A DNA stretch of 64,000 nucleotides from Cristatella mucedo (GCA_009760855.2 WPIO01000109.1:529001-593000), one strand, 5' to 3'; counted from the first letter of the stretch, positions 12,151 to 24,085 are shown. A program made the numbers and translations. The notes: a model not told the origin generated them from the letters alone.

Positions 12151-12415
12151 AAATTACATTCAACCTCATTGTCAGAGAATTGTCAGAGACGTATTGTCTT
12201 TTCAAAGATAAATGATGATGATGAGACCAGCCCATGTGCAGTAGGGTCCTTATTAAACTCAAAGTCTTGAACCCCACATCTTAGTCATTAAAGTTTTCAT
12301 TTAAGAAACAAGTCCCCATTTACCTTACTTATGCAATAATAAGGTGAATGGTCTTATAATATATGAATATATTAAACCTAGTATAAAAACCCCACTTAAC
12401 AATTTGCAATTGAAA
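12151..12415. other. AT-rich left flank of the array
   Basis: No feature recognised. It does not resemble the sequence before the later unit junctions, so the array's left edge lies at about 12416. Confidence 0.4.
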
Positions 12416-12436
12416 AAACGTTTTGCTTTTTTCCAG

Positions 12437-12595
12437 ATTCTGTGCCGACCGAACTGTGAATCGTTATTTCATTCAATTAGTCGGAGTCGTTCTAGCTCTC
12501 TTTAGTTTCACATCGCATGCCTTCTTGAACTATTTGAAGCAAGATGATTGCTTATATTTGCGTCATGTTTTCTTGTTACTACGCAGTAAGTCTAA
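12437..12595 (+). other. Candidate exon of an unknown gene
   Basis: A pyrimidine tract ending in CAG (to 12436) precedes 159 nt with one open frame, followed by a strong donor GTAAGT at 12596. Translated in the open frame (phase 1), it contains a hydrophobic stretch, YFIQLVGVVLALFSF. In units 2-5 the donor is kept but the acceptor CAG has become CCG, so if it is an exon it is intact only in unit 1. No homology recognised; it could be chance. Confidence 0.2.
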
Positions 12596-13223
12596 AATCT
12601 CTTGGTTAAACATTTCTTAAATTAATTATTTTTAAAAGCACGAGCTGTATATTTGTTCCTTCGCGATAGAGATATACGAGACTCAGCATCATCATTTAGA
12701 ACGTATTGATCTCACGAAGATTAAATAGTATCAGTCAGATTAATTCCACGAAATCGCTAGTTTCAATCAAGATACTTGCCATTGTTCGTATTTCAACACC
12801 ACTGCGTTTGCTGCTTTTATCATATTGTTTTCCATTATTTGTAAAAAAATTTTGCAGCAGTTTTCATTTTGATAATAACCTGGCGCTTATATTTTTATTT
12901 AAGGTCGCAGAAAACATAATTGTTAGCTTCCTACATACAGTGGGTCAAATTTAGTAATTACAAAATTCAGTCACGGGTAATAATCGTCTCGTATGCTAGA
13001 ATTATATTCCACAAGTAGCTAATGCGAGTTTTGGCTCTAGTTTATAAAAATTGAATTCCATACCAATCGGAAAGCATGTTTATCAATGCGTATATGAGTC
13101 TATTTATAGAGAGAAAGGGGAATCTGCTCACCACGAAAGCCTTAGTATTCGATGGGAACTATAGTATGCAAAGTGCAGCGTCTTAATAAGCTTGCGCTAG
13201 TAAATAATGAAAACAATGTAATA

Positions 13224-13335
13224 GATTTCCATAGCAGCACAACTACTGAGTCTTCATCCAGGCACCCCACATATACAGTAGCGTTCGAGCCCATCACCTG
13301 CATCATATAGGTGGGACCTTGACCACGTTGTTTAA
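13224..13335 (-). repeat. tRNA-like SINE, inverted (unit 1)
   Basis: On the minus strand AACGTGGTCAAGGTCCC (A-box region) is followed by GGGCTCGAACGC (B-box-like). The tail, GAAGACTCAGTAGTTGTGCT, resembles the LINE-derived tail of the chimeric SINE at 18949. Old and diverged. Confidence 0.5.
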
Positions 13336-14324
13336 AGCTGCCCACTCTGATCCCTTCACCAAAGCAGTCTGTAACTCTTTGTGCTAAAAATAATTTGTCC
13401 GAAGTTCTAAGCTTTTATGATTTCAGAGCCACTGTTACCAAGAAAATCCACAGTTAAAAATACGCATAGGGGAATCGAGCAGACATTGACATATATCTGC
13501 TGGCGCCTAGCCATCCGATACAGATAGTAGGCAAAGCTTTCTTTTTCTCGTAACACCGTGGCTTTCGCGGAACTTAGCTAAGCAGTCAGCTAGTCGAAAG
13601 ACGTAATACAAGTTACTACCCGTATAGCCAGTAGTATATTAACAGCAACGCAGTCGTAGATTAGTGCAGTTCCGGCTTGATATCCCAGCAAAGGGTGAGT
13701 AGCTCTATAGGAGAACGTCCTCGTCTAGAGGAAAAGTATCACAGTTGGGCTTTGTTCGGCCTGTCAAACGGTGTGTGTGCGTGGTCTATTAGCTGGCTAC
13801 TAAGTCGTGCTCCAAAATGAGACGTGTCTTTAAAGTCTCCAGCTATCTAGCTAAATACACGCTTTAAGGTGATTGCACCAATTCTGAGTGTACCAACCTA
13901 ATAGGGACTGGCTCTTAATTTAAATTATTTATTGTCATTCTTTCCGGAAAATTCTTTGCCTGTGCATTCTTACGAATGAAATTTGCACAAAAATGAATGT
14001 GCTCCATTCAGGTATCAGGTATTCTTCAGGTGCTTGAATATTATTGCTGAAATCGGCCGTTCTCAGGAATGGAACTTTGAGGTAAATTCATAAGCTATCG
14101 AAATCGTGACGACTTCAAAAAGCTATTAAGATGCTAATTGCAATTTCTCAATAGCAGTCGTCTCCCTAAACTTGTAAATTACCCGTTTAATTGCCATTTA
14201 AACAATTAAACTTTAGAACCGAAATTGCGAAAGTAAACTAGCCTACGTGATTGCATGAAACATTTTGGGTGGCTGCTTTCTTGACAAGGAGGATATCTAA
14301 GTCCTGTGATATAATTTTAGAAAA

Positions 14325-16683
14325 ATGATGACTACAGCTTTCGCCATTGTCGCCGTACTGATGATCAGTCTGGTGTCGTCTGCAGTAAGTTGATATGAGC
14401 CATGTCAAATTAAATTATCGACTATGGACAGTAAGATATGCTGACCGAGGCTCTCAGGTTAGCTTCTTACTTAGCGATCCCTGTTATGATCTAGCTGATT
14501 GCTACTCTTGCTTCTTTGTCAATAACGTAGACAAGATCAGGAAGTCCATCTCTAAATTGCCAGCCGCCCACATGGAATTCCGGCCCTCAATTCTTTACGG
14601 AACCTCAATGTCTACTTTCAGAGGAAGTCACTAGTGACCTAATTCTAAAGTTCATATGCCAATCAAACAAGACAACTGCTTCTCTGAACCCTATTCCCAC
14701 TGTCCTGCTTCCACGGTGCATAGATCTGCTGCTGTCATGCATAAATAATATCATTAATATCTCATTATCCTGAGGTCATGTCCGAGCAAATTTCAAAAAG
14801 GCTGTAGTTAAGCCCCTACTCAAGAATGCCACACTAGACCAAGAGAACAAGAGCACCTTTAGCAGAGTCCCCATTCTACCGTCCTTATCAAAGATACTGG
14901 AACGAGTCGTGGCAAACCAACTGAAGTCGTATATTGAAACTACATTTTAAGTTCAAGTCTGGTTTTAGAGCTAATCACTCCACAGAATCAGATCAGCATT
15001 CATTGAGCTGTATACTGACCTACTCATAAATAGAGACTTAGGTAGAGTGTCTTTGCTTGCTTCACTCGATGTTTTTGCAGCTTTCGATAATCACATCTCC
15101 CATAGGCATAACAGGCACTGCCTTGCAACGGTGAAGGCTCGGGTCCTAGCTACATGTAAGACTCTAGAGTACTGCTGTGAACGGACAAAGATCGGGCGAG
15201 GAACCTCTAAAGTTTGAGCAACGTTAGGAATCTTTGCTTGGTCTCATTTATTTCATGACTAATACTCTCCTTCTTGGCGATTCGACTGCCAAGCACAATC
15301 TAGGCTTTCACTTCTGTGCAGGTGACATTCAGTTGGGAAGGATAACGCTCAAAATCAGTTCTGCCAGCATATTTCCCATTGAATCTATACAAAACAGAAC
15401 CGTCATGCTCCAAAGTGACCTTTTTTAAGCAACCACATCAGCTCCACAGTCAAGCATGCCTACTTTCAGATGCATAAGATCACTAAAATAATTCTGGCTT
15501 GTTCAGATAGGGATTCCACATCTAAGAAGGTCCATGCATTTCTGACGTTCCGTCTTGACTTGTGTACCTCACTGCTTGCTGGTCTACTTGTTTGTGCAAT
15601 CAGGCGCTTACAGCTTGTGCAAAACTCTGCAGCTACGCTTGTCTGTCGTGAGCATCGTCGTTGCCCGACCACACCTCTTCTCGCCAACCTGCACTGGCTC
15701 CCAGTCCAGCAAAGCATCGATTTCAAGGTTTTGTCGCTCACTTTTAGATCCGTAGATTTTTTTTCGGCTTCAGCAAACCTATCAGGTCTACGGCCCCACT
15801 AGGCAAAGCCTCTCTCCACACGCCATTGGGATTCTAACTATTTCACTATACCTCTTAGAAATATAAAATCCTTTGGAGACCATGCCTTTAGTTTGTACGC
15901 TCCAAGAGCACGGAACTCGCTGCCGACTTGCATCACCACATCTCGTAACTTTTATTACACATTTAAAAAGAAACTAAAATTGCATTTAGTTTGGACAGCA
16001 TTTAGTGGGTCCGAGCGATTCGTCCTGTACGTGCTCGTGTTCACTTACACTGGGCATGCTGCCACTAACCGTACTAGCATGCGAAGCCTGTGCATTTCAC
16101 CCTAACCATGCTATTCTATCTTTGATTCAAGTACGATTACCAACTATTTTATCGTGCTTTCCTTAAGAAAAATGAAAATTGCCTAGGGAGAGATTCAGTT
16201 AGCTGAGGGTGCTATATTAAGTGTATTATCATTTTCACTATTGACTATCTTGTGGCGAGCTACGGTAAAGCTGAAAACAATTTTTTGTGAACCCAGGACC
16301 CGAAACATGTTTTTTCATTTTCCATGCAATGTATATTGATTGATCATACCAAACAGTGATTGACTTTCGCAAATTATCTAAATTTCAGAGTTTGCAGGAA
16401 ACTGCCGACCTAAGCCCTGAGCTGGAAGAGGAAATGAAAGAGTTTTTCACTGGTAATCACATCGGACGCAATACTGGTTAAACGAGAGAAGTTGTTCAAT
16501 GATTTTATTTAGTGATTTTTTACAGCTGGATATATTACTTAATAAAGTTCCAATTCTCCTCACGTTTCAGAATACGAAGAAAAACAAGAGATTCTGGGGA
16601 TTTCTATTGAGGGCCGCTACCAAAGTGGTTCCAAAGCTTATCAAAGCAGTGATAAATCATTAGTAGTAGGTGACAATACCTGA
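14325..16683 (+). pseudogene. Secreted peptide gene copy 1, frameshifted
   Basis: Three coding exons: 14325-14384, 16389-16452 and 16571-16683, all with GT-AG introns. The last five bases upstream of intron 1 and the donors and acceptors match the other copies. Exon 1 encodes a 20-residue signal peptide (Lys2 replaced by Met); exon 2 is identical to the other copies and encodes the acidic propeptide. In exon 3 an A run is five long (16580-16584) instead of four. The frame shifts just before the Lys-Arg processing site and the basic amphipathic peptide is not made. Reading continues to TGA at 16681, giving a predicted 78 residues with a polar C-terminus ending GDNT. A poly(A) signal AATAAA follows at 16731. 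It may be a pseudogene, a divergent product, or a homopolymer assembly error. Confidence 0.65.
14470..16235 (+). mobile_element. Dead LINE-1 ORF2 fragment in intron 1 (unit 1)
   Basis: Broken frames give, in order, an FFVNNVDKIRKSI-like segment; the fingers region (FKKAVVKPLLKNATLD, then LSKILERVVANQLKSYIE); LGRVSLLASLDVFAAFD; a palm with HNLGFHFCAGDIQL where YADD is expected; then LHWLPVQQSIDFKVLSLTF and the TAFSGS-like C-terminus. A tail resembling LINE-1 ends at about 16235. Stops, frameshifts and the lost YADD motif show it is inactive. It lies in the same orientation as the host gene. Confidence 0.85.
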
Positions 16684-17188
16684 AATTCAGCTATACAGCA
16701 AAATGTACTAGTTTCAGATCTATTAATTGCAATAAATTATCGTCAAATTACACATTCATATTGCATTTCGGCCGTGTAGAGCTACAATGCTCGATAAAAT
16801 GAGGTAATTGAGGAAAAACTAAAAATAGAGAATAACTTGAACTAGCTGGCTGGTTATAAAAATATGCTCGTCTGCAATACATTCAGCACAGAAACACACC
16901 TTTGATACTTCTTGATGCCAGAGGGCAGAAATCGCTTCCAGCTGATTGCAGTATTCAGTACGATAACAGCAAACTGTACCGAGCATGGTGACCTGTGAAC
17001 GACTCCTAGTCAGATAATATTGTAGAGGCTCGTTGGCCATAGCCGCACGGCTAGGATTTGCATTGCCCCCATAAGCCAGCAGTGGTAATGATGACGACGG
17101 CTGTATTGTATCATATGCCGGCAACGAAAGTGATTGAGCGTAAATACGGATGTGGCGGCAGCCGTCGTGTGAGCAGCTCCGGCACTCC

Positions 17189-17340
<152 letters not shown>

Positions 17341-17347
17341 TAGCGTG

Positions 17348-17847
17348 CCTACTTTTAGGTCTCTTCATTCTATGGCTCCAGCCTATCTTTCAGATATACT
17401 ACCCCATCAGGCAAAGCATCGTACCACTCGCTTTTCGGAATCCAACAGTCTAGAAATACCTCGTACAAACCTTAAATCCTTTGGAGACCGTGCATTTAGC
17501 TCGTATGCTCCCACAGCCTGGAACTCCCTCCCGACCTGCATCAGAACATCCCCTGACCTGACCACATTTAAAAGAAACTTAAAAACATACCTATTTAGGA
17601 CAGCATTTAGTGGGTCCTTGTGATTCGTCCTCGATGTGCTTATGCGTGCTGACACTGTTCATGCTGCCACTAACCACATTTGCATGCTGACCCAGTGCAT
17701 GTAACCCCTAACCATGTTGTTTTTCAAGCATGATTTTACTTACTATTCTATTGCGTATCACTTTGCAGCAAATGTAAAGCGCCTAGAAAGAGATTAAGTT
17801 CTCTGAGGGCGCTTTATCAAGTGCAATATTATTATTATTATTATTAC
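17348..17847 (+). mobile_element. LINE-1 5'-truncated 3' end (unit 1)
   Basis: An uninterrupted frame from the GA tract to about 17623 carries FRSLHSMAPAYLSDILP, FGDRAFSSYAPTAWNSLPTC and FKRNLKTYLFRTAFSGSL, the C-terminus of LINE ORF2. After the 3' UTR comes a hairpin (AAAGCGCC at 17776-17783 with GGCGCTTT at 17808-17815; AGAGA at 17789 with TCTCT at 17800), then (ATT)n to 17847. Better preserved than the intronic LINE, so probably younger. Confidence 0.9.
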
Positions 17848-17900
17848 AGGCCGACTCACAAGTTAAAAGTGATTCGCTGCAGGGCTAGAGGGTCATTCGT

Positions 17901-18071
17901 GATGGCACACTAGTTGAGGTGGCTGCATTTCGTGACTTCGGTCCCGATTTCGCAGTTACGAATTACGGGTTAGACAATCCCTTATTGCAGCTGCAAGTGG
18001 TGGTCAAAGCCTGACGTGATAGCCTAAAGGTTCTTCTGTCGCTATACAAACAAGGCTGTTAAATCGGCTAA
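17901..18071 (+). repeat. SINE-A, diverged (unit 1)
   Basis: GATGGCACACTAGTTGAGG (A-box region), a degraded B box (TTACGGGTTAGACAATCCC), and the body AAGTGGTGGTCAAAGCC and TTCTGTCGCTATACAAA match the SINE at 6483. Confidence 0.75.
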
Positions 18072-18948
18072 TAATACGACCGCAGCTTACCCGTTGCATT
18101 TAAACTGAGCTTAGTTAGCTCATAACGCCCGGATGCAGTGCCTAACGGGCTGGTATGCAAAGCGCTCCAGTTGGCCGGGCGGAGTGGTGTGAGTACGGCT
18201 GGGATTGACCTACATTATGGGCCTGGTCATGCCCAACTTCTCACTATCCTGGACATAGATAAAAGGAGGCACTATTTTCAGACCCACTTCTAGTCAACCT
18301 TTGGCACCGCTGACCCGTCTGCACTCAAGACAGGCCATTTCTAGTTTCCAAATGATTTCAGTGACATCCAGTTCAGCATTACCTGAGAAATTTGGAGCAC
18401 CGTGAATGCCATTGACTCTTTAAATTTCTTTTAACAAAGAGCATACTATTGGACTAATTAGACAGAAAAAACGCAGGGAGGAGTAGCTAAACCTAGTAGA
18501 ATATAGACACCTTATCTGGTGATGAGTGAATTCATTCCATTCTGGATAGCTATTTTAGGGGCGATGATTACATAGCAACCCTGCTCACAAATTTTATTAC
18601 GTTTATTCTGTGGTAATTATTCATTTAAATGGGTATATGAAAGTTAACTTTTTCATCGAAACAACTTCGAGATTGTATAAAACGTGGACCTCATAGCGTT
18701 GACATCAAGATTCTGGCCGACCAAGATTTTAAGGTTTGCACGTTAATAGTCTCTTCTATGAATTACATAAACATACACTTGAAAAGGCTTAAGATTACAG
18801 TTTCGAGAAAGACCCTAATAAACAAGTTTATTTATTGCTTCTATCACTACTTATTTTCTTCTAAATCATCTTTAAGTGAGGCTGCACTATCATAAATATC
18901 CCCCCTCTCGAAAAATAAAAATTAGTGTTATAGATATAGAACTAAATC

Positions 18949-19084
18949 CGGCCTGGTTTGATGAAGCGGTTAAGGTGCTCCCGACTGAGGCCTGGCTGAG
19001 GTCGTGGGCTCAAGCCCCGAGGCATAGGTGAAGCGCCTGAACAGAGATTAAGTTCTCCTGGGGTGCTATACAAACGAATTATAT
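18949..19084 (+). repeat. Chimeric SINE: tRNA head, LINE-like tail (unit 1)
   Basis: The head (GCGGTTAAGGTGCTCCCGAC, then GTCGTGGGCTCAAGCCCC) is tRNA-like. It is joined to GAAGCGCCTGAACAGAGATT, AAGTTCTCCTGGGGTGCTAT, which is clearly related to the LINE-1 3' hairpin tail. The sharing suggests LINE-1 machinery mobilised it. Confidence 0.75.
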
Positions 19085-20593
19085 TAACTTATACATAAGA
19101 ATCTTGAAAAGTATTTCCCTCCTTTCAAATATCGCTTTTCTGACAAGGATGGCACTTCACTTGAAGAAAACACAAGCTTCATGCAGATAATCTTGATAAA
19201 GTAGATTTATCAGCATTTGAGTAGAAGCGTTATTGGCTTAACTGCGGAAGGCACTCGTATGCCTATGGGCACTAGTACAATTCATATAATCAAGCAAAGA
19301 CAGAAGCTAAATCATTTTTGTGTTTTTTTGAAATGACATCAGCGAAAGCAGGAAATGATATAAAATCTTCACGTATGTACTAATACATTACACATGAAAA
19401 ACCTGTCAAAATGGTTGTATGTTTAAATTTGATGGAAAGGGATTCGGATATCAGAGGGTGCTATATAAACGCATTACTTTTATTGATTACTTCATTAGTT
19501 GGGACGGAAGTTGGTGAAACGTTCACGAACTGATTTAATGCTATAATGTTCAATTGCTCGCAATACAGTTTTGATTGTTTTACATATATGGAAAAGAAAA
19601 TGTCAAGCAAGTACCTTTCCACGCGTCTTTCTCAGAAGTCTCATTGCTTAAGCGAGGAGCGATTTTAAAAGTATCTAGATTAACAAAGAATTAAAATATA
19701 ATTTATTTGTATAGCCCCATAAGAGAGTCAATTCTTGATCAATGCACTATTCATGTACGACAGCGCTTAAGCCCATTACACCAGTCACCATTAAATTGAA
19801 ATTGGTTCCGATACTGCATTAATCAACCTCAGCTTGTTTAGTGCATCAAAACTTGAAAAGAGCCTCGGCGCAGTTGCTCACGTGCATTGTAGGAGTTAAA
19901 GAAACAAATTAACTTTGGGTATCCTATTTTTCAGCATGTGTGTCAGTAATATGAATTACCTTTAAAATGTGCTTTAAAAACAAAGTTCTTCACGTGGAAA
20001 CTCTCAGTCCTGACGTTATACGCTGACTGCACTATACCATATATTTGCATGAATCTTTTGAGATGAAAACAAAACATTTCGTATCGGGGAACCATTATTG
20101 GCTGGAAAAACCGAAGGAAAACCATTGACACTCGGTTCAAGGTGCACCTCGTCTATATTGATATTTTATTATTAATCAAGACGTTAGACAGCCAAGATGC
20201 TTTGGAACCAGTAAAGAGTGCTCGTATTAGTCTTGACGTCACACCTAGCTTTGCTTTTTTAATTTTGAATATATTTAGATACAAAATTAATTGGGCCACA
20301 AACAAAAATTGTATTTCAGGAATTAGTTATCGCTTAAATTCTATCGCCGAATTCAATGAATTCAATGAATCCGATTATCACTATCTATGCCACATGCATA
20401 AGGTATTCATTGCAAGTAAAGACTACATTATGAATTTAGGTACAGGAACAACGAAAGAGCCTAATGAAGAATGATGATTTCAGAACTTATCATGCACTAA
20501 AGCAATGATGAATTTAGTCTAAGATTACTTTAATCGGATTCCGGGGTATTTAAAAGCAGGTGATTGCAACCGGCTGTAATAGCTTCTTGGCCC

Positions 20594-20750
20594 CTCGGTC
20601 TCAGCTCATAAGGGAACGTGCTTGCTGTTCCTGACCCGGGTCGTGGGTTCGTCCTGCAGTAGGCGATCCTTTATAGTCCACTGCAAGCAGTGGTGGTAGT
20701 CATTAAGGCTATTCTGCCGTTTATATATCCGATGCTTTTAAACTAGCTAA
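20594..20750 (+). repeat. tRNA-derived SINE-C (unit 1)
   Basis: A head with TCAGCTCATAAGGGAACG and the B-box-like GTGGGTTCGTCCTGC is followed by a body shared with SINE-A: CACTGCAAGCAGTGGTGGTA, then AAGGCTATTCTGCCG. Confidence 0.65.
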
Positions 20751-21674
20751 ACTATATTGTTCTTTGTTTTGTCAGTTTCAAAATAAACAATTACCACTAT
20801 GTAAAGTAAGAATGTGCATATCTTGAATACAAAAGATGTACTTGTCCGACAAGCTTGAAACGTGCCATGCTTTAATGCAAAGCATTTATTTGATTTTTAA
20901 CACAGTCCTAGTGCTCCGTTACTCATTTTGCAAGTACCATGTTTAATTGTATTCATATATATTGCCGATCAAACTTAAATTCAAGCCGTATTGCTTTCGC
21001 CGGTCATCATTTAATGCCAAGGATTTTCGGATCTCGTTTCTGACTATTATACTGGCGTAAATAATGCAAATCATTCGCAATCACTTTTTTTTTATCGACA
21101 TCACGGGTTACTATCATGCAACAAATATGCCAGGCTGTCAACATGAAAGCGAAACAATAGTCCTAATATATTTTGTTTAGGAATCCACAGCCTCGATCAG
21201 TTCGTTAGAGTCGAAATACTTTCGTCTAATTCCTGATAAATCTGAGCTATCATTGTGGATGTTTCTATTAAGAACACAACTCTGAGAAATCGTGTTCCTC
21301 CATGCTGCTAGCGATTGAAATGCTTCGATACCGAAATTCCGTGTCTACAAATAACCATCATGTTGTTCGCCAGCAGTCAGTCTATATAGCTTTTATTGAT
21401 TTGTCTCCGAAATCGAGATTTCTAAGTGACTTATTCCTAGCCAGTATGCAGGCATAAATAAGCAAATATCTCGCCTAATCATTAAACTCTATCACCACCA
21501 GATTAATTAGCTTGTAAGGATTATGGAATGCTATTAATGATAAAGCTTAATGAAATAATCAATACATTTTTCTTCGGACGCTTACAGCCTAGATTTGTTT
21601 GTTAGAGTTAAAGCTAAATATAGGTAATATGTATAGTGTCCTAGCACCCAGGAGAAAATCATCTCTACTCATGT

Positions 21675-21755
21675 GCTTCACATATGCCACAGGGCTCGAG
21701 CCCACGACCTCGGCAAAGCTTTGTCGGGGCGAGCACCTTAAGCACTGTGCCAAAG
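21675..21755 (-). repeat. Inverted chimeric-type SINE head (unit 1)
   Basis: On the minus strand GTGCTTAAGGTGCTCGCC, then GAGGTCGTGGGCTCGAGCCC and GGCATATGTGAAGC parallel the head of the SINE at 18949. Confidence 0.6.
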
Positions 21756-21885
21756 AGTTGAAACATATTCATCCGATTGTGGAGAACTTAATCAACGACT
21801 GTCTTTCCTATGAAGATCGACGCTCAGAGAACTGTCTGTGCTGGCTGCGGCTCGCGATTAAAATATTCCTGGAAGGACTTCACGC

Positions 21886-21887
<2 letters not shown>

Positions 21888-21931
<44 letters not shown>

Positions 21932-21959
21932 ATATATGTGTGTGTGTATATATATATAA
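21888..21959. repeat. TA microsatellite (unit 1)
   Basis: (TA)n interspersed with TATG and (GT)n words. Open frames of Tyr-Ile repeats across it are artefacts. Confidence 0.95.
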
Positions 21960-22494
21960 TTATCTGATCTCTCGCCCATCTTCGGAATAGCTAAGATATT
22001 TTTGAAAAAAGTATCCGCTTATTTTTTACCGTAGTGAATAAGAAATTAAATGGCTGTGGACATCTAAACGCTTACTGCTTCTACCTGAGTTCCAATGCGA
22101 TGGTTTGGTTAGGGCCACCCTCAGCTTTTGAGTTCACTAAGGTTATGAGTCTGCCTGTTAGGTGCGATCGTGTTCGCCTATTATTATGGCGTAATTTTCG
22201 TGAAAATGCATTCCTAGATGTGTTTGCTGTTGCTTCGGGAACTAAATAGAGAATCAACAAAAGATAGCCGACCTGCAGTAGCCACTGCAGTCTAGCGTAG
22301 CTAGGCCGGAACCACCTCCACCATGCTAGTCCCAGCATGTTTTCCTGCTGCCCTGTGTGATTTCCCGAAAGCACTGCAATTCATCACTCTCACTTGGTGT
22401 TTATCAGGCAAGCTCTGTGGCCCCAATGGCATATCTTGACACTTGTCTTTGTAATTCTGCAATGAACCAGCTTCTCCTTCTTTCATATCCATCG

Positions 22495-22860
22495 ATCAAT
22501 CATAGCTGGTGGTGGAATCATCACTATTGAATGTCAATCCTTCAATGTCAAGCCGTTTTCAGAACCCTCGATAGCACTCATTAATATCTCTGCTTTTTTA
22601 CTTCATTCAACAGCAAGCTGCCACTGGTGTCAGTGGTATATAGCTATGCAGTTACAAAGTTCTTCTGTTTCTCCGACTTCATTTCAATTTGTTACTGTCA
22701 AAATCAGTTTCTTCACTATGTGTGATTTCAACGTTTATTTTGATAACTTATCTGATGACATGAGTGTTAAATTTCGTGCACTTGCTGGCTAATTTTTTCC
22801 TGGAGCTTATTGTGCATGACCAAATTTTAATCGTGGGTCTCACAGTTGAAAACCTTTCTC
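22495..22860 (+). mobile_element. LINE endonuclease fragment at unit junction (unit 1)
   Basis: Broken frames give IIAGGGIITIECQSFNVK and then CDFNVYFDNLSDDMSVKFRA. These correspond to the GGGV... and GDFN... blocks of the apurinic-type endonuclease of CR1/L2 LINE ORF2. The glycine of GDFN is replaced and frameshifts follow. Similarity fades where the next unit begins. Confidence 0.7.
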
Positions 22861-23672
22861 CGAAAACGTTCTGCTTTTTCCCGAATTCTTTGCCGACCGA
22901 ACTGTGAATCGTTATTTCATTCAACTAGTCGGAGTCGTTCTCGCTCTCTTTAGTTTCACATCGCATGCCTTCTTGAACTATTTGAAGCGAGATGATTGCT
23001 TATATTTGCGTCATGTTTTCTTGTTACTACGCAGTAAGTCTAAAATCTCTTGGTTATACATATCTTAAATTAATGATTTTTAAAAGCACGAGCTGTATAT
23101 TTGTTCCTTTGCGGCACAGATATACGAGACTCAGCATCATCATTTAGAACGTATTGATCTCACGAAGAATAAATAGTATCAGTCAGATTAATTCCATGAA
23201 ATCGCTAGTTTCAATCAAGATACTTGCCATTGTTCGTATTTCAACACCACTGCGTTTGCTGCTTTTATCATATTGTTTTCCATTATTTGTAAAAAGTTTT
23301 TGCAGCAGTTTTAATTTTGATAATAACCTGGCGCTTATATTTTTATTTAAGGTCGCACAAAACATAATTGTAAGTTTCCTACATACAGTGGGTCAAATTG
23401 AGTAATTACAAAATTCAGTCACGGGTAATAATCGTCTCGTATGCTAGAATTATATTCCATAAGTAGCTAATGCGAGTTTTGGCTTTAGTTTGTAAAAATT
23501 GAATTCGATACCAATCGGAAAGCATGTTTAACAACGCGTATATGAGTCTATTTATGGAGAGAATGGGGAATCTTCTCACCACGAAACCCTAAGTATTCGA
23601 TGGGAACGATAGTATGCAAAGTGCAGCGTCTTAATAAGCTTGCGCTAGTAAATAATGAAAGCAATGTATTTG

Positions 23673-23780
23673 ATTTCCATAGCACCACAACTACTGAGTC
23701 TTCATCCAGGCACCCCACATATACAGCAGCGTTCGAGCCCATCACTTGAATCATATAGGTGGGACCTTGACCACGTTGTT
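23673..23780 (-). repeat. tRNA-like SINE, inverted (unit 2)
   Basis: Equivalent of 13224-13335, with the B-box-like GGGCTCGAACGC kept. Confidence 0.5.
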
Positions 23781-24085
23781 TAAAGCTGCCCACTCTGATC
23801 CCTTCACCAAAGCAGTCTGTAGCTCTTTGTGCTGCTAAAAATAATTTGTCCGAAGTTCTAAGCTTTTATGATTTCAGAGCCACTGTTACCAAGAAAATCC
23901 ACAGTTAAAAGTACGCACAGGGGAATCGAGCAGACATTGACGTACATCTGCTGGCGCCTGGCCATCTGATACAGATAGTAGGCAAAGCTTTCTTTTTCTC
24001 GTAACACCGTGGCTTTCGCGGAACTCAGCTAAGCAGTCAGCTAGTCGAAAGACGTAATACAAGTTACTACCCGTATAGCCAGTAG

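Noticed and set aside
15234-15802. LINE-like frames in intron 1 as a host gene
   Set aside because: These are pieces of reverse transcriptase with stops, frameshifts and a lost catalytic motif.
20142-20474. A 110-codon open stretch repeated in four units (also 30352, 50856, 61403)
   Set aside because: It begins at GTG and has no ATG until late, is broken in unit 3, and resembles no domain. Conservation between near-identical units is not evidence of coding. It could be an exon only if transcripts show it.
22301-22492. Minus-strand 63-codon frame conserved in all units
   Set aside because: It lies next to the LINE endonuclease fragment, no domain or splice context is seen, and all units are nearly identical anyway.
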